Origin: Centrapalus pauciflorus
Taxonomy: Eukaryota > Streptophyta > Magnoliopsida > Asterales > Asteraceae
Assembly: GCA_020465985.1 (NCBI GenBank)
Contig: JAANYP010004425.1
Coordinates: 62,865-126,864 of the forward strand
Length of the DNA stretch: 64,000 bases
Reading direction: 5' to 3'
Below, one piece after another: positions 1-11,019 of the stretch. The notes beneath the pieces are model-generated. The model was not told where the DNA came from and made no database searches. It was given only the letters and a program-made list of their open reading frames with translations. The stretch's first letter is position 1; the number at the start of each line of letters is the position of its first letter. The translations under genes were made by a program, and so were the position numbers.

Positions 1-892
1 ACTAAGAAGCACTCACTGTGTTTACAAGACTTAAGGAACAGCTTAGGTAAAACAGCTTAGACACACAGATGCTGGTTTACAGAAGACTTGCATGCATGAA
101 GATCACACTTGCACGTTCACTCTTGGTTTTAAGCACTTAGCTTTCTTCACCTTTCTTTCTGACCTTAGAAGCTTCCTTTTAAACTCACTTAGAGGATCTC
201 AGAGAAACATCTTCATTGGACATAATGAAAAGGAAAAGTCTTGTTGAAAAGACAACATAACCTTTTCTGCACTTTTCTGAAAAGCAGACTTGTCTTCACA
301 TGTGCAGAACTTTTGTCTTTTTACTTTGTCTACTGTTGCATTGCCTTTAACTAATTTAGGAATGTCAACTTTGCGTCTTTCTTCCCTGTAAAGGCCTATT
401 TTGATATAAGAAAAAGGTCTGTCAACCTTTTTCAAATATCCTTTTGTCTTCATGTTACAGAACAGCGTGGGCAGGCTGAGCAGTTCTGTTTTCCACTTTG
501 TCTTCGACTTTGTAAACTGATCTTGTAGTCAAAAACAATACATGATGACTTGGAAACATATTCCATAAAATGTTTAGCCTGTTCACAAAGAACAGGTTCT
601 GTTCACAAAGAACAGAACACTTTAAAATTGCCCAAGCTGCTCAACAGTGTAGAGCAGCGTAGACAGTTTATGTCGCCTGTTCAGCAGACAGAGCAGCTTG
701 GACAAACTGTCTTAGTTGCAACACATGCAACATATAGAACAGCTTTAGACTGATATTGCAAATCATTTTCAGGTTTCAATAAGGCATATAACAGGCCTTA
801 AATTCAACCTTCAAATGCATCAACAGGATTGATTATAAAATCTCCCCCTCAGATGTAGAACAGGTTTGACTGAGGCCTTTTTGTGCCTAACA
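1..892 (-). mobile_element. Partial copia-type LTR, inverted copy of the solo LTR at 39,974-41,096
   Basis: Read on the minus strand, this block matches the 5' four-fifths of the complete solo LTR at 39,974-41,096. The outer terminus here is TGTTAGGCACAAAAAGGCC and there TGTTAGGTATAAAAAGGCC, so the LTR starts at 892. The window edge removes roughly the last 230 bp. Both copies carry the same open stretch (minus 453-199 here) with shared short peptides such as GYLKK and SFQQDFSF; this is LTR sequence and not evidence of a gene. No internal copia sequence is visible. The neighbouring bases belong to the 3' untranslated part of an Athila-like element, so this LTR appears inserted there. Confidence 0.8.
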
Positions 893-2280
893 ATTATCTC
901 TTTTCTTTTCTCTTTCTTTTTCTCTTTTTCTCTTTTTCTATCCTTTTTTTTATATATATATTTTTATTTCTTTTCTTTCTTTCTGCTTTTCTTAGAATAA
1001 TATCCTTGGATTCTAAGACCATATCAGTTGTCATGACCGACGCTCAAAAACCACTGTCAATGCATAACTAGAACCGGTGCTCAACGATTTAGATCAACAA
1101 AGACCGTATGAAAAAGCAACGGGGAGCACCATAAAGCTAACATACTCTCAAAATACTCAAACATGCATAAACGCTCGAATATGAAGAAAATAAACTAAAA
1201 CAAGTAAACACAGGCAAAAACTACTGCTACTTCTCAACCAAGATCCCGAATACAGGTAAAAGTAAGCAAAAAGGCTATAAAAGGCTAATAATGTGGTTGT
1301 CACCGAAATGAAAAGTAAAAGGCTCAAAAGGGCGACTATGGGAATTAAAAGGGTGTAAGATGAACAAAAGAAAGATAAAAATGTGATCTTAAAGTTGTCT
1401 TTATCTGTGTGCCAAATTTTCAAAAATTGTGATTTTGACATGTATTTAAATTCAAGTTCTACTTCTATCAGTCGACACAGGCATAAACACACATCAAACG
1501 AAAATAATGATGATGCTATACGGCTCAAATTCTCACGCAAGAATGAAAAGGGTAATATGTGTTAAATCCATGCTATTTCGGTTCACAAAGTCACAACATG
1601 TCATCAAACGTCACTCATTGTTCAAATAGCATCAAACTCACAATTTTAGTCTCGCATACAGTCTAAACTAAACAAAATTACTAAAGAGTCTAACGCGCAT
1701 CAAAATGAGAGAAAATTTTGAAAATTTGCTAAATATAAGATTCAAATGCATTAAAGCAGGCTAACTTTGGACAAGCAACTCAAAAATGCCAATTTTTATC
1801 ACCCCACCCCACACTTATAATAGACAGTGTCCTCAATGTCAAACAGTAAGCACAAGTATGGAAATGAACGATAAATAAGAACAGAAAAAAAAACTCCCTG
1901 AATCGCTGAAAGCTGCCAGGCGGATCTAGACTGATGAAGCTGAACTGAGTGCCAGCAAACATCGCTGCCATGGTCCGGCCTCGACTGATCACAACCACAA
2001 CAACCACAAGAAGCATCAGGAACCATAACAGAAATAAGAAAGATAAATGCGAAATATATACATCACAACTACAACTGAAAATGCTATAATGTAAATAAGT
2101 ACATGCCAATAAAATAAAAATAAAAATACAAATACAAGTATCCCAGCTGCAAACTGTCGCTACTCTGGAGGCGGATCCTGGCTACGAATGATGCGTAAGC
2201 GAATGACACGAGGGCGCGCCTGAGACGGCTGAGGCTCTGGAGACGGACTCCGCTGACGGGTATGCGAGCTAGAAGCACCA
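893..2280 (-). other. 3' untranslated region of the Athila-like element A
   Basis: On the minus strand this follows the env-like ORF. It contains a TTGACATTGAGGACACTGTC stretch followed by AAGTGTGGGGTGGGG near 1,798-1,845, a pattern typical of Athila/Tat 3' regions. It ends in a long purine-rich run (minus strand of about 893-990, mostly A and G) where a polypurine tract would be expected. The run stops exactly where the copia LTR begins. The 3' LTR of element A is therefore not visible and should lie to the left of the window, unless it is deleted. Short open frames here are T-rich or low-complexity and are not considered coding. Confidence 0.55.
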
Positions 2281-2282
2281 GG

Positions 2283-3791
2283 CTAGGAGGCAGGAGACTG
2301 GATAAAAATATCTGTCTGAAAGGGCTCAAACTCGGTAGGGGAACGGTGAGGTGAACTGGGTAGTGGTGATAGTGGCGGGGGTAGGGATAATAGGGGTGTC
2401 AAAAGGGAGGGTAGGGGAAAAGAAGAAGAAGGCGGAAAAGTGAATAGGAACGGAGGGGGAATTGGGTCAGACGGCGAAGAAGATGGGTCGGGAGTAAGAA
2501 GAGGAGAAGAATGGTCATAGATATAGGAAGAGGAGGGAATGAGAAAGCGACGAGGAGGGGGAGGGGGAGGAAGATGATGGGCTGTGGCATGGTCGGAAGA
2601 AATGAGGTAATGACGAAAGTCATCTAACTCAGCCGCGAGACCCAGAAGGACACTGCGCTGAGAAATAGATGTCGACTCGTCAACCCTCATGGGGAAAACG
2701 AGGGGGCAAAGCGGATGTGGAAGGCTGAGAAGAGGAAGAAGGGGGAGGCTGGGAAGGTAATGGGGAAGTGGCAACCGGAGGGGGTGAAGGTGAAGCTACC
2801 GAGCCCGCCTGGGCAATCTCTGCCTCATCAGCCTGAGGCTCCATCTCATGCTCCTCTACGGCGTCAGGATTAACTCAACCCATGATACGTTGACGATCGT
2901 GCGTGAGCATACCCATCGTAGCGAGAGAGTCGATCCCGTATACCATCCTCTGCGCGTCCGGAACAACTGTCAGCTCCTGCTCAACAGCAGCATCAGCAAA
3001 AACCCCAAGGTTACGCGCCAGACGCGTAATATACATCCTTCCGACTATCGGACTGGTCCTAACACGACCAGCGGCACCCGCAAAAAACGTAGCAAGCCAA
3101 GAAGCGAACTGGATCGTGCAGTCCCGATCAAGCATCCGACTCAGCATCATCAGGTCCCGATGCGAAACCGTGCCCGGGTCCTTACGGAACGCGATACTCG
3201 AAGCTGTAATGCGAAAGACTATCCGAAAGGCCGTAGCCTTCGAGCTATGCGAATTATATACACCCGAAGCAACAGTAGACCAAAAAGCAGCCTCTGAAAA
3301 CCCTCAGCCAGTCCGCGAACTGTGGTAGCAAATGCCGGGTCGCCGACCTCCTCTGCAGTATACAAACCAGAGTGAATGTCGAACTCACGAAGGGAGACAC
3401 GACGCTCCATGCCACCTAATCGAAAGCTGATCGAAGCCGAAGCATAATCGGAAACCGAGGCATCGAAGAATTACGTCGACAAAAACTCGAGGACGAGCTC
3501 CATGTAAACCGGCCCATCAATCTCTAGAAGGCGCAAAAAAGCAGGAGGCCGAGACGTGCCGATAGGCAAATGAGCGAAAATCCCTCTCAGATGAGCAGCA
3601 ATACCCAATGACTCCATCGCACCCCACGAGACTCCATAGGCCGGAACCAGCGCCTTGGACTCAAGGCGCGAGAGCTTCGCCTGATCCTTAGGGTCCCCAA
3701 AAATAATAAATCGATGGGGCCCCTCAGGAGGGCGACGACCACCGTCACCACCAGGAGGAGGCGGCGAGGGAGCAGCGGCAGCAGCAGCCAT
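2283..3791 (-). pseudogene. Athila env-like (ATHILA ORF-1 family) protein, broken
   Basis: This ORF lies downstream of integrase on the same strand, which is the position of the env-like gene of Athila elements. The ATG at 3,791 opens an Ala/Pro-rich start (MAAAAAAPSPPPP), then FIIFGDPKDQAKLSRLE, and later FRLGGMERRVSLREFD with SGLYTAEE, the style of the ATHILA ORF-1 family. A TAA at about 3,474 interrupts it and a one-base shift occurs near 3,297. The frame then continues through FSEAAFWSTVASGVYN and RDLMMLSRMLDRD to a stop near 2,873. A Pro/Ser-rich tail (VDESTSISQRSVLLGLAAEL region, then poly-Pro) continues in another frame to about 2,283. The function of env-like proteins in plant elements is unproven. 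This copy cannot make the full protein. Confidence 0.72.
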
Positions 3792-3797
3792 GACTAT

Positions 3798-4614
3798 CTG
3801 CAAGAAAAAGAATAGAGAAAATAAACTATACACTCTAACATACAAATAAAGACAAACTACTAAAACCCCTATAAGCCTAAAAATTCGATACTAAGAAACC
3901 CTAAAATAAAAATCGAAAATAAAGAAACAAAATAAAAGAACGAAAGATAGGAAACAGAATCTAAATTGGAACTTATAAAAAACCTAAATAAAATTTAAGA
4001 AAGTCTAAATAAAACCCTAAATAAGTCCTAAATAAACTAAGAAATAACTAGAACAAAGAAAATAAATTGAATTAGAAAACTAAAAGAAAATAAAAACCTA
4101 AGCAAAAATAATAAGGGAACTAAAACTAAAACAAAAATAAATTTAAAAATGAAAAGCTTATAAAAAGAACTATCCTACTAAACTAAACTAAAGAGATTGA
4201 CTTTAAAAATAAAACTAATAATTAAACTAAAAACTAGAAATTAAAAATAAAACTAGACTATCCTAAAACAAAATGACAAAAATTAACAAAGACAAAAATT
4301 AAACTAAAAACAACTAAAATTAAACCATTAAACAACCTAAAAACCCTAAATGAGCATTTAATTAGATTTAAACAGATAAAATTCGAAATAAAACACTACC
4401 GAAGCAATAAACATGTAGAAGCATGAAATAAACAATAAGCAAGTTAAAACTAACTAGGATAAGTAAACTAACATAAGAAAAATCCTAAAACAGCAACAAA
4501 TAATCCGTAAAAACGTAAGAACACCAAGCATCTCGAGTTTATTCAACGAAAACTTAGAAAACATCTAAATAACTAGATAGTCGAAAGATTACACAGAAGA
4601 ATAAGAGAAATTAC
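3798..4614 (-). other. Putative 5'-UTR intron of the env-like gene
   Basis: On the minus strand a donor AATAATCAG|GTAATTTCTC lies at 4,614 and an acceptor TTTTTCTTGCAG|ATAGTC at 3,798, six bases before the env-like ATG at 3,791. The 817 bp between are very T-rich on the transcribed strand and have no long ORF, as in plant introns. With the TATA box at about 4,746-4,757 this looks like a normal plant promoter, exon and intron placed in front of the env-like ORF. Splicing is inferred from the sites only. Confidence 0.55.
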
Positions 4615-4739
4615 CTGATTATTATGAAGAAATCGACCCTAAGATGCGTTAATCAAAGGTAGAATCGCAAAAGACGACAACCGGAACTTAAATCGCGAGA
4701 GAGGTTTAAGAGTGCGGGAAAAAGAAGAGTGAAACACGA

Positions 4740-4870
4740 TCGAGCTGTTTATATAGAAAAGGCATCGCGGTCACGATAAGTGAAGAGCGGTCGCGATGAA
4801 AGAAGATGTTTTATTTTTTCCCGCTCAGAGGAACGTGGTCGCGATCAACCCAGCGCGGCCGCGATGACCA
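4740..4870 (-). promoter_or_regulatory. Internal promoter of the env-like gene: TATA box plus four GC-rich palindromic motifs
   Basis: On the minus strand TTCTATATAAACAG (plus 4,746-4,759) is a good plant TATA box. Immediately upstream are four copies of a CG-rich palindrome-like motif, at plus 4,763 (catcgcggtcacgat), 4,787 (gcggtcgcgatgaa), 4,834 (gtggtcgcgatcaa) and 4,851 (agcgcggccgcgatga). The same motif precedes the TATA box in the 5' LTR of this element. A transcript would start near 4,720 and run into the putative intron at 4,614. Confidence 0.5.
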
Positions 4871-5724
4871 AAATTACAGAATTATTATATCAGTTAGCAA
4901 TAAGCAAAATCTAGAGATAGAAATCTCCAAATTCAACCAAAATGACTTTACCAATACAGTTATTACCCCACACTCGCTTGGAAACAAACCTCTAAGATTG
5001 ATCAAGACTATAACGCTTTTATTGCGACTTCAAATTCAGCTCAAATTTGACGAAAATTAAGACTAAAATTAACGAAAATGCATGTGACAATTGCTAAGCA
5101 ATTATGATAAAATTAAAACTCAATGCATATCAAATATCTAGAATTAGCTAAATGACTAAATGCAAGAGAATTTATGAAATGCAAATTAACCAAAACTATG
5201 GACTAACCAATTGCAAAAGACTAAGACATGAAAATTCAGATTTGACTTTTAAAAAGTCAAACTGAATTCACTGATTTATTGAATTTAGCAAACGAAAACC
5301 TGAAATAACGCAACAAAGAGCCAAGTGTCTCAAAGACGATATGATTAGACATTATTTAAGCTAAGCAGTAAGAGAAATTAAGCTACGAAATGCAAGTCAT
5401 TGAGAATTAAAGAACGCTAATTAAGACTCAAAAAGTTAAACAACAAATTTAAAAATTAAACAAGCATTTATGCTTTGAGGACAACACCACTAACATCAAG
5501 CATGCAATCCTAATATACATAATCAATGCAATGGGGACTTATTTAACCTAAAAACAATCAAAGACACGGAATAAGAACGCAAATGAATCAGTCTTAGAAA
5601 GACTTCAACTTATGAAACAAGCATGAGCAAAAGACACAGGGACTAACTATAAACGAGAAAATAAAGTGATTATTATTTACGGGGTGCCTCCTGCAAGCGC
5701 AATATAGCAAGCTCGAGCCTCCAG
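4871..5724 (-). other. Spacer between integrase and env-like promoter, no gene seen
   Basis: AT-rich non-coding stretch between the end of integrase and the env-like promoter. It carries a second GAGGACAAC-type motif near 5,476 (minus strand GTTGTCCTCAAAG), similar to sequence in the 3' untranslated region of such elements. No ORF of note and no repeat was found. Confidence 0.5.
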
Positions 5725-7080
5725 CTAGACTCGGCCCCAAGATAATCTAACAGAGACGGGGGCCAGGCTAAGCGTAGCCTCACAAACATGCTCGATGGAT
5801 GAATCATTACAAAGCTTTAGCCGGTGCCCATTTACCTTAAAGTTTCCCGATGAATGTTCTAATTCTACCGTTGCATATGGGAACACTTGGGAAACGGTAA
5901 ATGGCCCCGACCATCGAGACTTAAGCTTACTAGGAAACAACTTCAAATGTGAATTGTACAATAAAACCTTGTCGCCCACGCTGAATTCCTTGGTAGATAT
6001 CCTCTCATCGTGTCTTCTCTTCATCCTCGCCTTTAGATAGACTCATTCATGTAGGCGTCCTCTCGCAGTTCATCCAGTTCATTAAGCTGCAACTTCCTTT
6101 CATCACCTGCACTTGACAAATCAAGATTATACCAACGTAAAGCCCAATATGCCCTATGCTCTAGTTCGACTGGGAGGTGACACGCTTTGCCATAAACTAG
6201 CCTATAAGGTGTAAGTCCAGTAGGTGTTTTGTGTGTAGTCCTAAATGCCCAAAGCGCGTCATCGAGCTTGTCAGCCCATCTACTCCTATGCTCGCCTATT
6301 GTTCTCTCTAAGATACGCTTTAGACCACGGTTGGTCACTTCAGCTTGGATATCTGTTTGAGGATGATATGGAGTTGCTAATCGGTGAGTAACTCCATATT
6401 TCTCCAAGGCCTTAGAGAACTGTGAATTGCAGAAATGAGTACGTCTATCACTAATGATAGCCTTAGGAGCACCGAACCTAGCAAACAGCTTACGCAGGAA
6501 GGAAACGACTACACGTGCGTCATTAGTGGGGAGTGTCTGTGCCTCAACCCACTTCGAAACGTAGTCGACAGCAACAAGGATGTACTTCCACCCACGAGAG
6601 GACGGGAATGGTCCCATGAAATCAATACCCCACACCTCAAATATCTCACAGATTTGAATGTTAGTGAGGGGCATCTCGTGGCGATTCGATATAATTCCAC
6701 TTCTCTGACAAGCATCACATGCTTTCACATAGTCCCTAGCATCCTGGAAGATTGTGGGCCAGTAGAATCCTGCATCAAATACCTTCCGAGTTTTGGTATT
6801 TGCACCATGGTGTCCTCCGGTGGGACTGATGTGGGATGCGTATAAGATCTGCATCGCCTCATCACCATGAACACAACGCCGAATAATCTGATCAGCACAA
6901 ACTCAGAAGAGGTAAGGGTCATCCCAAAAATAATTATTCACATCCTTGAAGAATTTCTTTCGCTGCTGATGAGTTAGTCCTTTGACAAGCACATTACCCA
7001 CTAGATAGTTTGCGTAGTCCGCAAACCAGGGGCATTCGTCAACAGTATGTGCTGAACAAAGGGACTCATATGGGAAAGAC
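5725..7080 (-). pseudogene. Athila-type integrase (element A), broken
   Basis: Integrase inserts the cDNA copy into the host genome. The zinc-binding HHCC module is visible (SHISPTGGHHGANTK, then YVKACDACQRSG). The catalytic core follows with IDFMGPF (first Asp), ISDRRTHF (second Asp; a Gly is usual before Thr) and QAEVTNRGLKRILE (Glu). A C-terminal GDKVLLYNSHLKLFPSKLKS segment follows. Breaks: an in-frame TGA near 6,903 in the linker ahead of the zinc module, a one-base shift near 6,033 just after MNES, and a frame change into this linker near 7,100. There is no chromodomain, as expected for the Athila clade. The spacer to the env-like unit starts after its stop at 5,725. Confidence 0.85.
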
Positions 7081-7099
7081 GCCTTAATCGTAGAATCAT

Positions 7100-7640
7100 C
7101 AAGAGGAGGAGTGAAGGATTTTCTAAACGGCTCAAGTGATCGGCAGCTAAATTCTCGGCCCCACATTTGTGTTTGATTTCAATGTCAAACTCCTGTAGGA
7201 GCAAAATCCATCGAATCAGACGGGGCTTGGCATCCTGCTTCTGAAAAAGATATCTCAAAGCGGAGTGATCTGTGAAAACCACTGTCTTTAAGAGGATCAC
7301 ATAAGACCTAAACTTCTCAAATGCATATACTATAGCTAGCAGCTCTTTCTCAGTAGTGGTAGAATTTCGCTGAGCATCAGTGAGAGTCTTGCTAGCATAG
7401 TATATAGCATGGAAACGGTTTTCCTTTCTTTGCCCCAACACTGCCCCCACAGCATAATCAATGGCATCACATATCAACTCAAATGGTAACTCCCAGTCGG
7501 GAGCCACCATGATCGGGGCAGAAACAAGTTTTTCCTTTAGAGTGTGGAAGGCATGCACACACGAATCATCAATATCAAATGTGGTATCCTTTTCCAAAAG
7601 TCTTGTCATGGGACGGGCAATTGATAAAAAATCTTTAATA
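7100..7640 (-). pseudogene. RNase H domain of element A
   Basis: RNase H degrades the RNA strand of the RNA:DNA hybrid during reverse transcription. The family motifs are present in order: ELICDAIDYAVGAVLG (first acidic residue), TTTEKELLAIVYAFEKF (Glu), VFTDHSALRYLF (Asp) and ENLAADHLSRLENPS (last Asp). The open frame runs from about 7,609, then loses register after ENPS, where the linker to integrase continues in another frame. Upstream it joins the RT thumb with a further break around 7,640-7,690. It is part of the single gag-pol of element A and is not functional in this copy. Confidence 0.82.
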
Positions 7641-8620
7641 AACCGCCGGTAAAAACCAGCATGCCAAGGAAACTTCTAACCGCCTAAACAATAGTAGAGT
7701 GAGGCAGCTTAGATATCGTCTCAATCTTAGCTCTATCGACCTCAATGACCTTAGCAGAGATTTTGTGCTCGAGAACAATTCCTTCTCGCACCATAAAGTG
7801 ACACTTTTCCCAATTGAGGACCAAATTGGCCTCCTCACATCGGGCAATCATACTATCTAAATTCGATACGCACGATGAAAAGGAACTACCGAACACCGAA
7901 AAATCATCCATGAACAATCCAACACTCTTCTCAAGCATATCATTAAAGATAGCTACCATACATCTCTGGAACGTCGCGGGCGCATTGCATAAGCCGAAAG
8001 GCATACGCCGATATGCGAACGTTCCGTAGGGACATGCGAAAGTGGTCTTGTCCTGGTCCTCGGGGCTGATGGGGATCTGAAAGTAACCCAAAAAACCATC
8101 AAGGAAACAATAGAACTCATTCCCTGATAATCTCTCGAGCATCTGATCAATGAAGGGCAATGGAAAATGATCCTTACGGGTGGTATCATTGAGTTTGCAA
8201 AGTTGGTGCAAACTCGTCATCCCGTGACCGTCCTCGATGGAATCAATTCATTCTTTTCATGAAGAACGACGGTCATCCCCCCTTCTTTTGGGACCACATG
8301 AATAGGACTAACCCACGGCGAATCAGAGATTGGATATATCATACCAGCATCAAGAAGCTTCAACACTTCCTTCTTGATGACCTTGTGAATTTTTGGATTG
8401 ACCATCCTTTGGGGTTGAATCACAGGCTTGAAATCCTCTTCCATCAGTATCTTATGAGTGCAATAAGCAGGACTGATACCGTTGATATTAGAGATTTTCC
8501 ACGCGATGCCCTGCTTGTGGGATTTCAAGACCATAATCAAACTCGCTTTCTCGTTAGGTGAGAGGTCTTTGGCTATAATAACCGGAAGCTGAGATGACCC
8601 CTCCAGAAAAGCGTACTCTA
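7641..8620 (-). pseudogene. Reverse transcriptase domain of element A
   Basis: RNA-directed DNA polymerase of a Ty3/gypsy element. The N-terminal half (PWVSPIHVVPKEGGMTVV) ends at a TGA at 8,217 that replaces the Trp of the TGWR motif. A one-base shift follows within the next 40 bases, before KLNDTTRKDHFPLPFIDQML. The second half has FACPYGTFAYRRMPFGLCNA and the catalytic box LFMDDFSVFG, with Phe at the usual Tyr position. It ends with DRAKIETISKLPHSTIV and a stop at 7,684. It is broken, so it cannot supply reverse transcriptase. Confidence 0.85.
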
Positions 8621-9839
8621 AATGCATTGGTAACTCTTTCAGCTCTAGAGTCGGAGGGTCTTCAATCGAGGATTTGGATTTGATACTTTCCTTCGGATCT
8701 AACGTAACAATCTCCTCATGAACAGGAGGTGACTCTATCGTGCACAAAGGAAAGATATCAATGGAATCAGAGAGACATACAGAATCATCAGAATCAAGAG
8801 ACAATGGGCACAAAGATATATCATCATCAATAGACTCTCCATCTTCAAAAGACGTGGATCTCTCATACCCGGTCAACAGAGACTTGACGAGTGTCTCATC
8901 AATCTCGGAATGCATTTCTCTATCAGATGAGCTATAGGAGCGAACAAAACAAATTGACTCCACGGTATCATCAGGTCTCTGCATAGCTTTGTCAACATCA
9001 AAACTGACATGCTTATCTCCCACCCTAAGGGTCAACTTCCTATCCAGAACATCGATCATCGCACGGGATGTCGCTAAAAATGGACGCCCTAGAATGAGAG
9101 GAACAGAGCTGTCTTCATGCATATCCATGATGACAAAGTCTACCGGAAATACAAACTTATCAACTTTCACCAACATGTTCTCCGCAATACCCCGAGGAAG
9201 TTTCACTGATTGATCTGCCAACTGAATACTCATACGAGTGGGCTTTGGCTCTCCGAGACCGAGTCTAGCATATAGAGATGTGGGCATAAGATTGATGCTA
9301 GCTCCTAAATCAGCGAGGGCATTCGCAACATGAAGGTTACCAATATGACATGGTATAGTGAAACTGCCAGGATCATCTTGGTTGATTGGAAGCTTGTTTT
9401 GAAGTACAGCTGAACACTCAACGTTCATCTCTACTGTGTCCAAATCATAAAGCTTCTTGCCCTTTGATAGAAGATCCTTTAAAAACTTTCCGTAGTTTGG
9501 CATTTGAGCAATCACATCGATGAAATGAATATTGATATGTAACTGCTTGAACAATCCAAGGAAATTGCCATATTGCTTATCCTTGATTTCCTTTTGCAAT
9601 CTGCTCGGATACGGAATAGGAGGCTTGTACGGACTAACTGTAGGCATCGCCGGAGGTGGGACATGTGCGGTACTTGGTGTACTAGGAATGTGCACCTGGT
9701 CTGTGATAGTCTCCGGATCGTCCTCATAAACAACAAAATCAAGAGGGGGAGAAATAGAATGGGGAGGAAGCGATGGACCTACAGTTTCCATACCACTACG
9801 CGTGATAATCATCTTCGCTTCAGCCTTCGGATTCGGCAC
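8621..9839 (-). pseudogene. Protease and gag-pol linker of element A
   Basis: The open stretch begins inside the gag tail and has no start codon of its own that must be used; MPNPKAEAKMIITRSG is within a longer frame. The aspartic protease is recognised by ALADLGASINLMP at about residues 175-186 and LILGRPFLATSRAMIDV at about 248-264. The DLGAS form, with Leu in place of Thr or Ser, is usual for the Athila group. An acidic Ser/Asp-rich linker (about residues 300-400) leads into RT without a stop. This is the longest intact stretch of the element at 540 codons (it runs to 8,217, into RT). Confidence 0.82.
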
Positions 9840-10857
9840 AGTATAACTCGGGAGACCACCAGGCTGTCGCTCTATCTGCGCTTTAGCTTTCTGTCCGATT
9901 TGGACTTCTAAATTCTTTATAGCGGCCTATTGGTTCCATGTGATAGTCTCTTGGTTAGCAATGAACTTCATCGTCATATCCTCTAAATTCGACCTCTTTT
10001 GTGGCTGATGTGTAGCCTGAGGACGTGGAGGATTCTGATAAGGGCTACCAGACTAGCCATAGAATTGTTGTGGTCGAGTATGCTGCTAAAAATGACCATG
10101 GGAGGAAGAAGAAGATTTCCCCTGGTTATACCCCTGGTGAGAGGCAAACTGGGGTCTCTGGAGCATATGTGGTCTCGGATTCATTAAACCAGGAGGTGGC
10201 TGATTCTGGAGCATACGTGAGGGCGGACAAAACTTTGATAGAAACTGTGTCTCCATTTCATCCCAGGTATGAATTGAATTGGACGGAAGGGCATCTTACC
10301 ATGTGAGAGCACGTCCAGTAAGCGAGTATGGGAATAGCATCAATCGAATGATCTCTTTCGGGACTTGGTTCACCTTATACGAACCGCACGCTTTCCTGAA
10401 TTTCTTCAGGTGTGCATAAGGATCCTCAGATGCGCGCTATCCCACAGTACTGAACATTATTTTGAACTAAACTGATGAGACTGGATTTTAGCTCAAAATT
10501 GACTGCATCAAACCCGGGAATGACAATGGCACCTTCCGAGTCGTCGGTGACCGGTCGGTTCAGCTCAAGCATGGTGCGACGGTCGCCCATGTTTGGCTCA
10601 GAAGAATTATCAGATGAGGAAGAAGAAGAAGAAGAAGAAGAATCAGATGAATGAGAAGAAGGAGAGATTGGAGGTAACTCGACAACTAAATCAATATGAC
10701 CTCTATCAGCCAGCGGAGGGACAGGTTGGTCAGTAGATTCAGATGAGCTAGATAAAATCTCAATGGAAGGATGAGAAGGATGGCAAAGACGGTTGTGAAA
10801 GGTTCTTTCAGGTTCGTTATATGGACTTACAACATGCGGATTGGAATTCCGAGTCAT
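9840..10857 (-). pseudogene. gag of element A, rearranged
   Basis: The capsid protein gene starts with MTRNSNPHVVSPYNEPERTF at 10,857, followed by a Ser/Asp-rich stretch and ELNRPVTDDSEGAIVIPGFD, typical of Athila-like gag starts. A frameshift near 10,426 (after NNVQYCGIARI) and an in-frame stop near 10,290 break it. After the phrase QFLSKFCPP most of the capsid core is missing: the sequence jumps to a Pro/Gln-rich tail (MLQNQPPPGLMNPRP) with further stops near 10,080 and 9,930. It is followed directly by the protease region. It lies 140 bp inside the PBS, as expected for the first gene of the element. Confidence 0.75.
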
Positions 10858-10999
10858 AAACCATACACAAACACTGAGAGGGCAGATAAAATAAGATATA
10901 GGATGGTAAAAACAAGAAAAGAACTTCCATGGGATAAAATCCCAAAAGAAGGATCGGCTAAACTACCAGCTAAAACCTTTTCACAATATCTCCAGCCGT

Positions 11000-11017
11000 T
11001 CCCCGGCAACGGCGCCA
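11000..11017 (-). promoter_or_regulatory. Primer-binding site of element A (tRNA-Asp type)
   Basis: On the minus strand TGGCGCCGTTGCCGGGGA lies two bases inside the LTR end. This is the usual tRNA-Asp-type PBS of Athila/Tat elements. It fixes the orientation of the element and the LTR boundary at 11,020. Confidence 0.85.
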
Positions 11018-11019
11018 TT

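Noticed and set aside
883..1071. Phe/Leu-rich small protein or signal peptide
   Set aside because: Translation of a T-rich purine/pyrimidine tract at the 3' end of the Athila-like element.
2848..3328. Two long plus-strand frames (149 and 141 codons)
   Set aside because: They are antisense to the env-like ORF, whose minus-strand translation matches the Athila env-like family.
5101..5560. 3' LTR of element A between integrase and env-like gene
   Set aside because: No similarity to the LTR at 11,020-12,637 apart from the CG motifs, and env-like coding follows on the same strand.
6435..6845. 136-codon plus-strand frame
   Set aside because: Antisense shadow of the integrase core, which has clear HHCC and DDE motifs on the minus strand.
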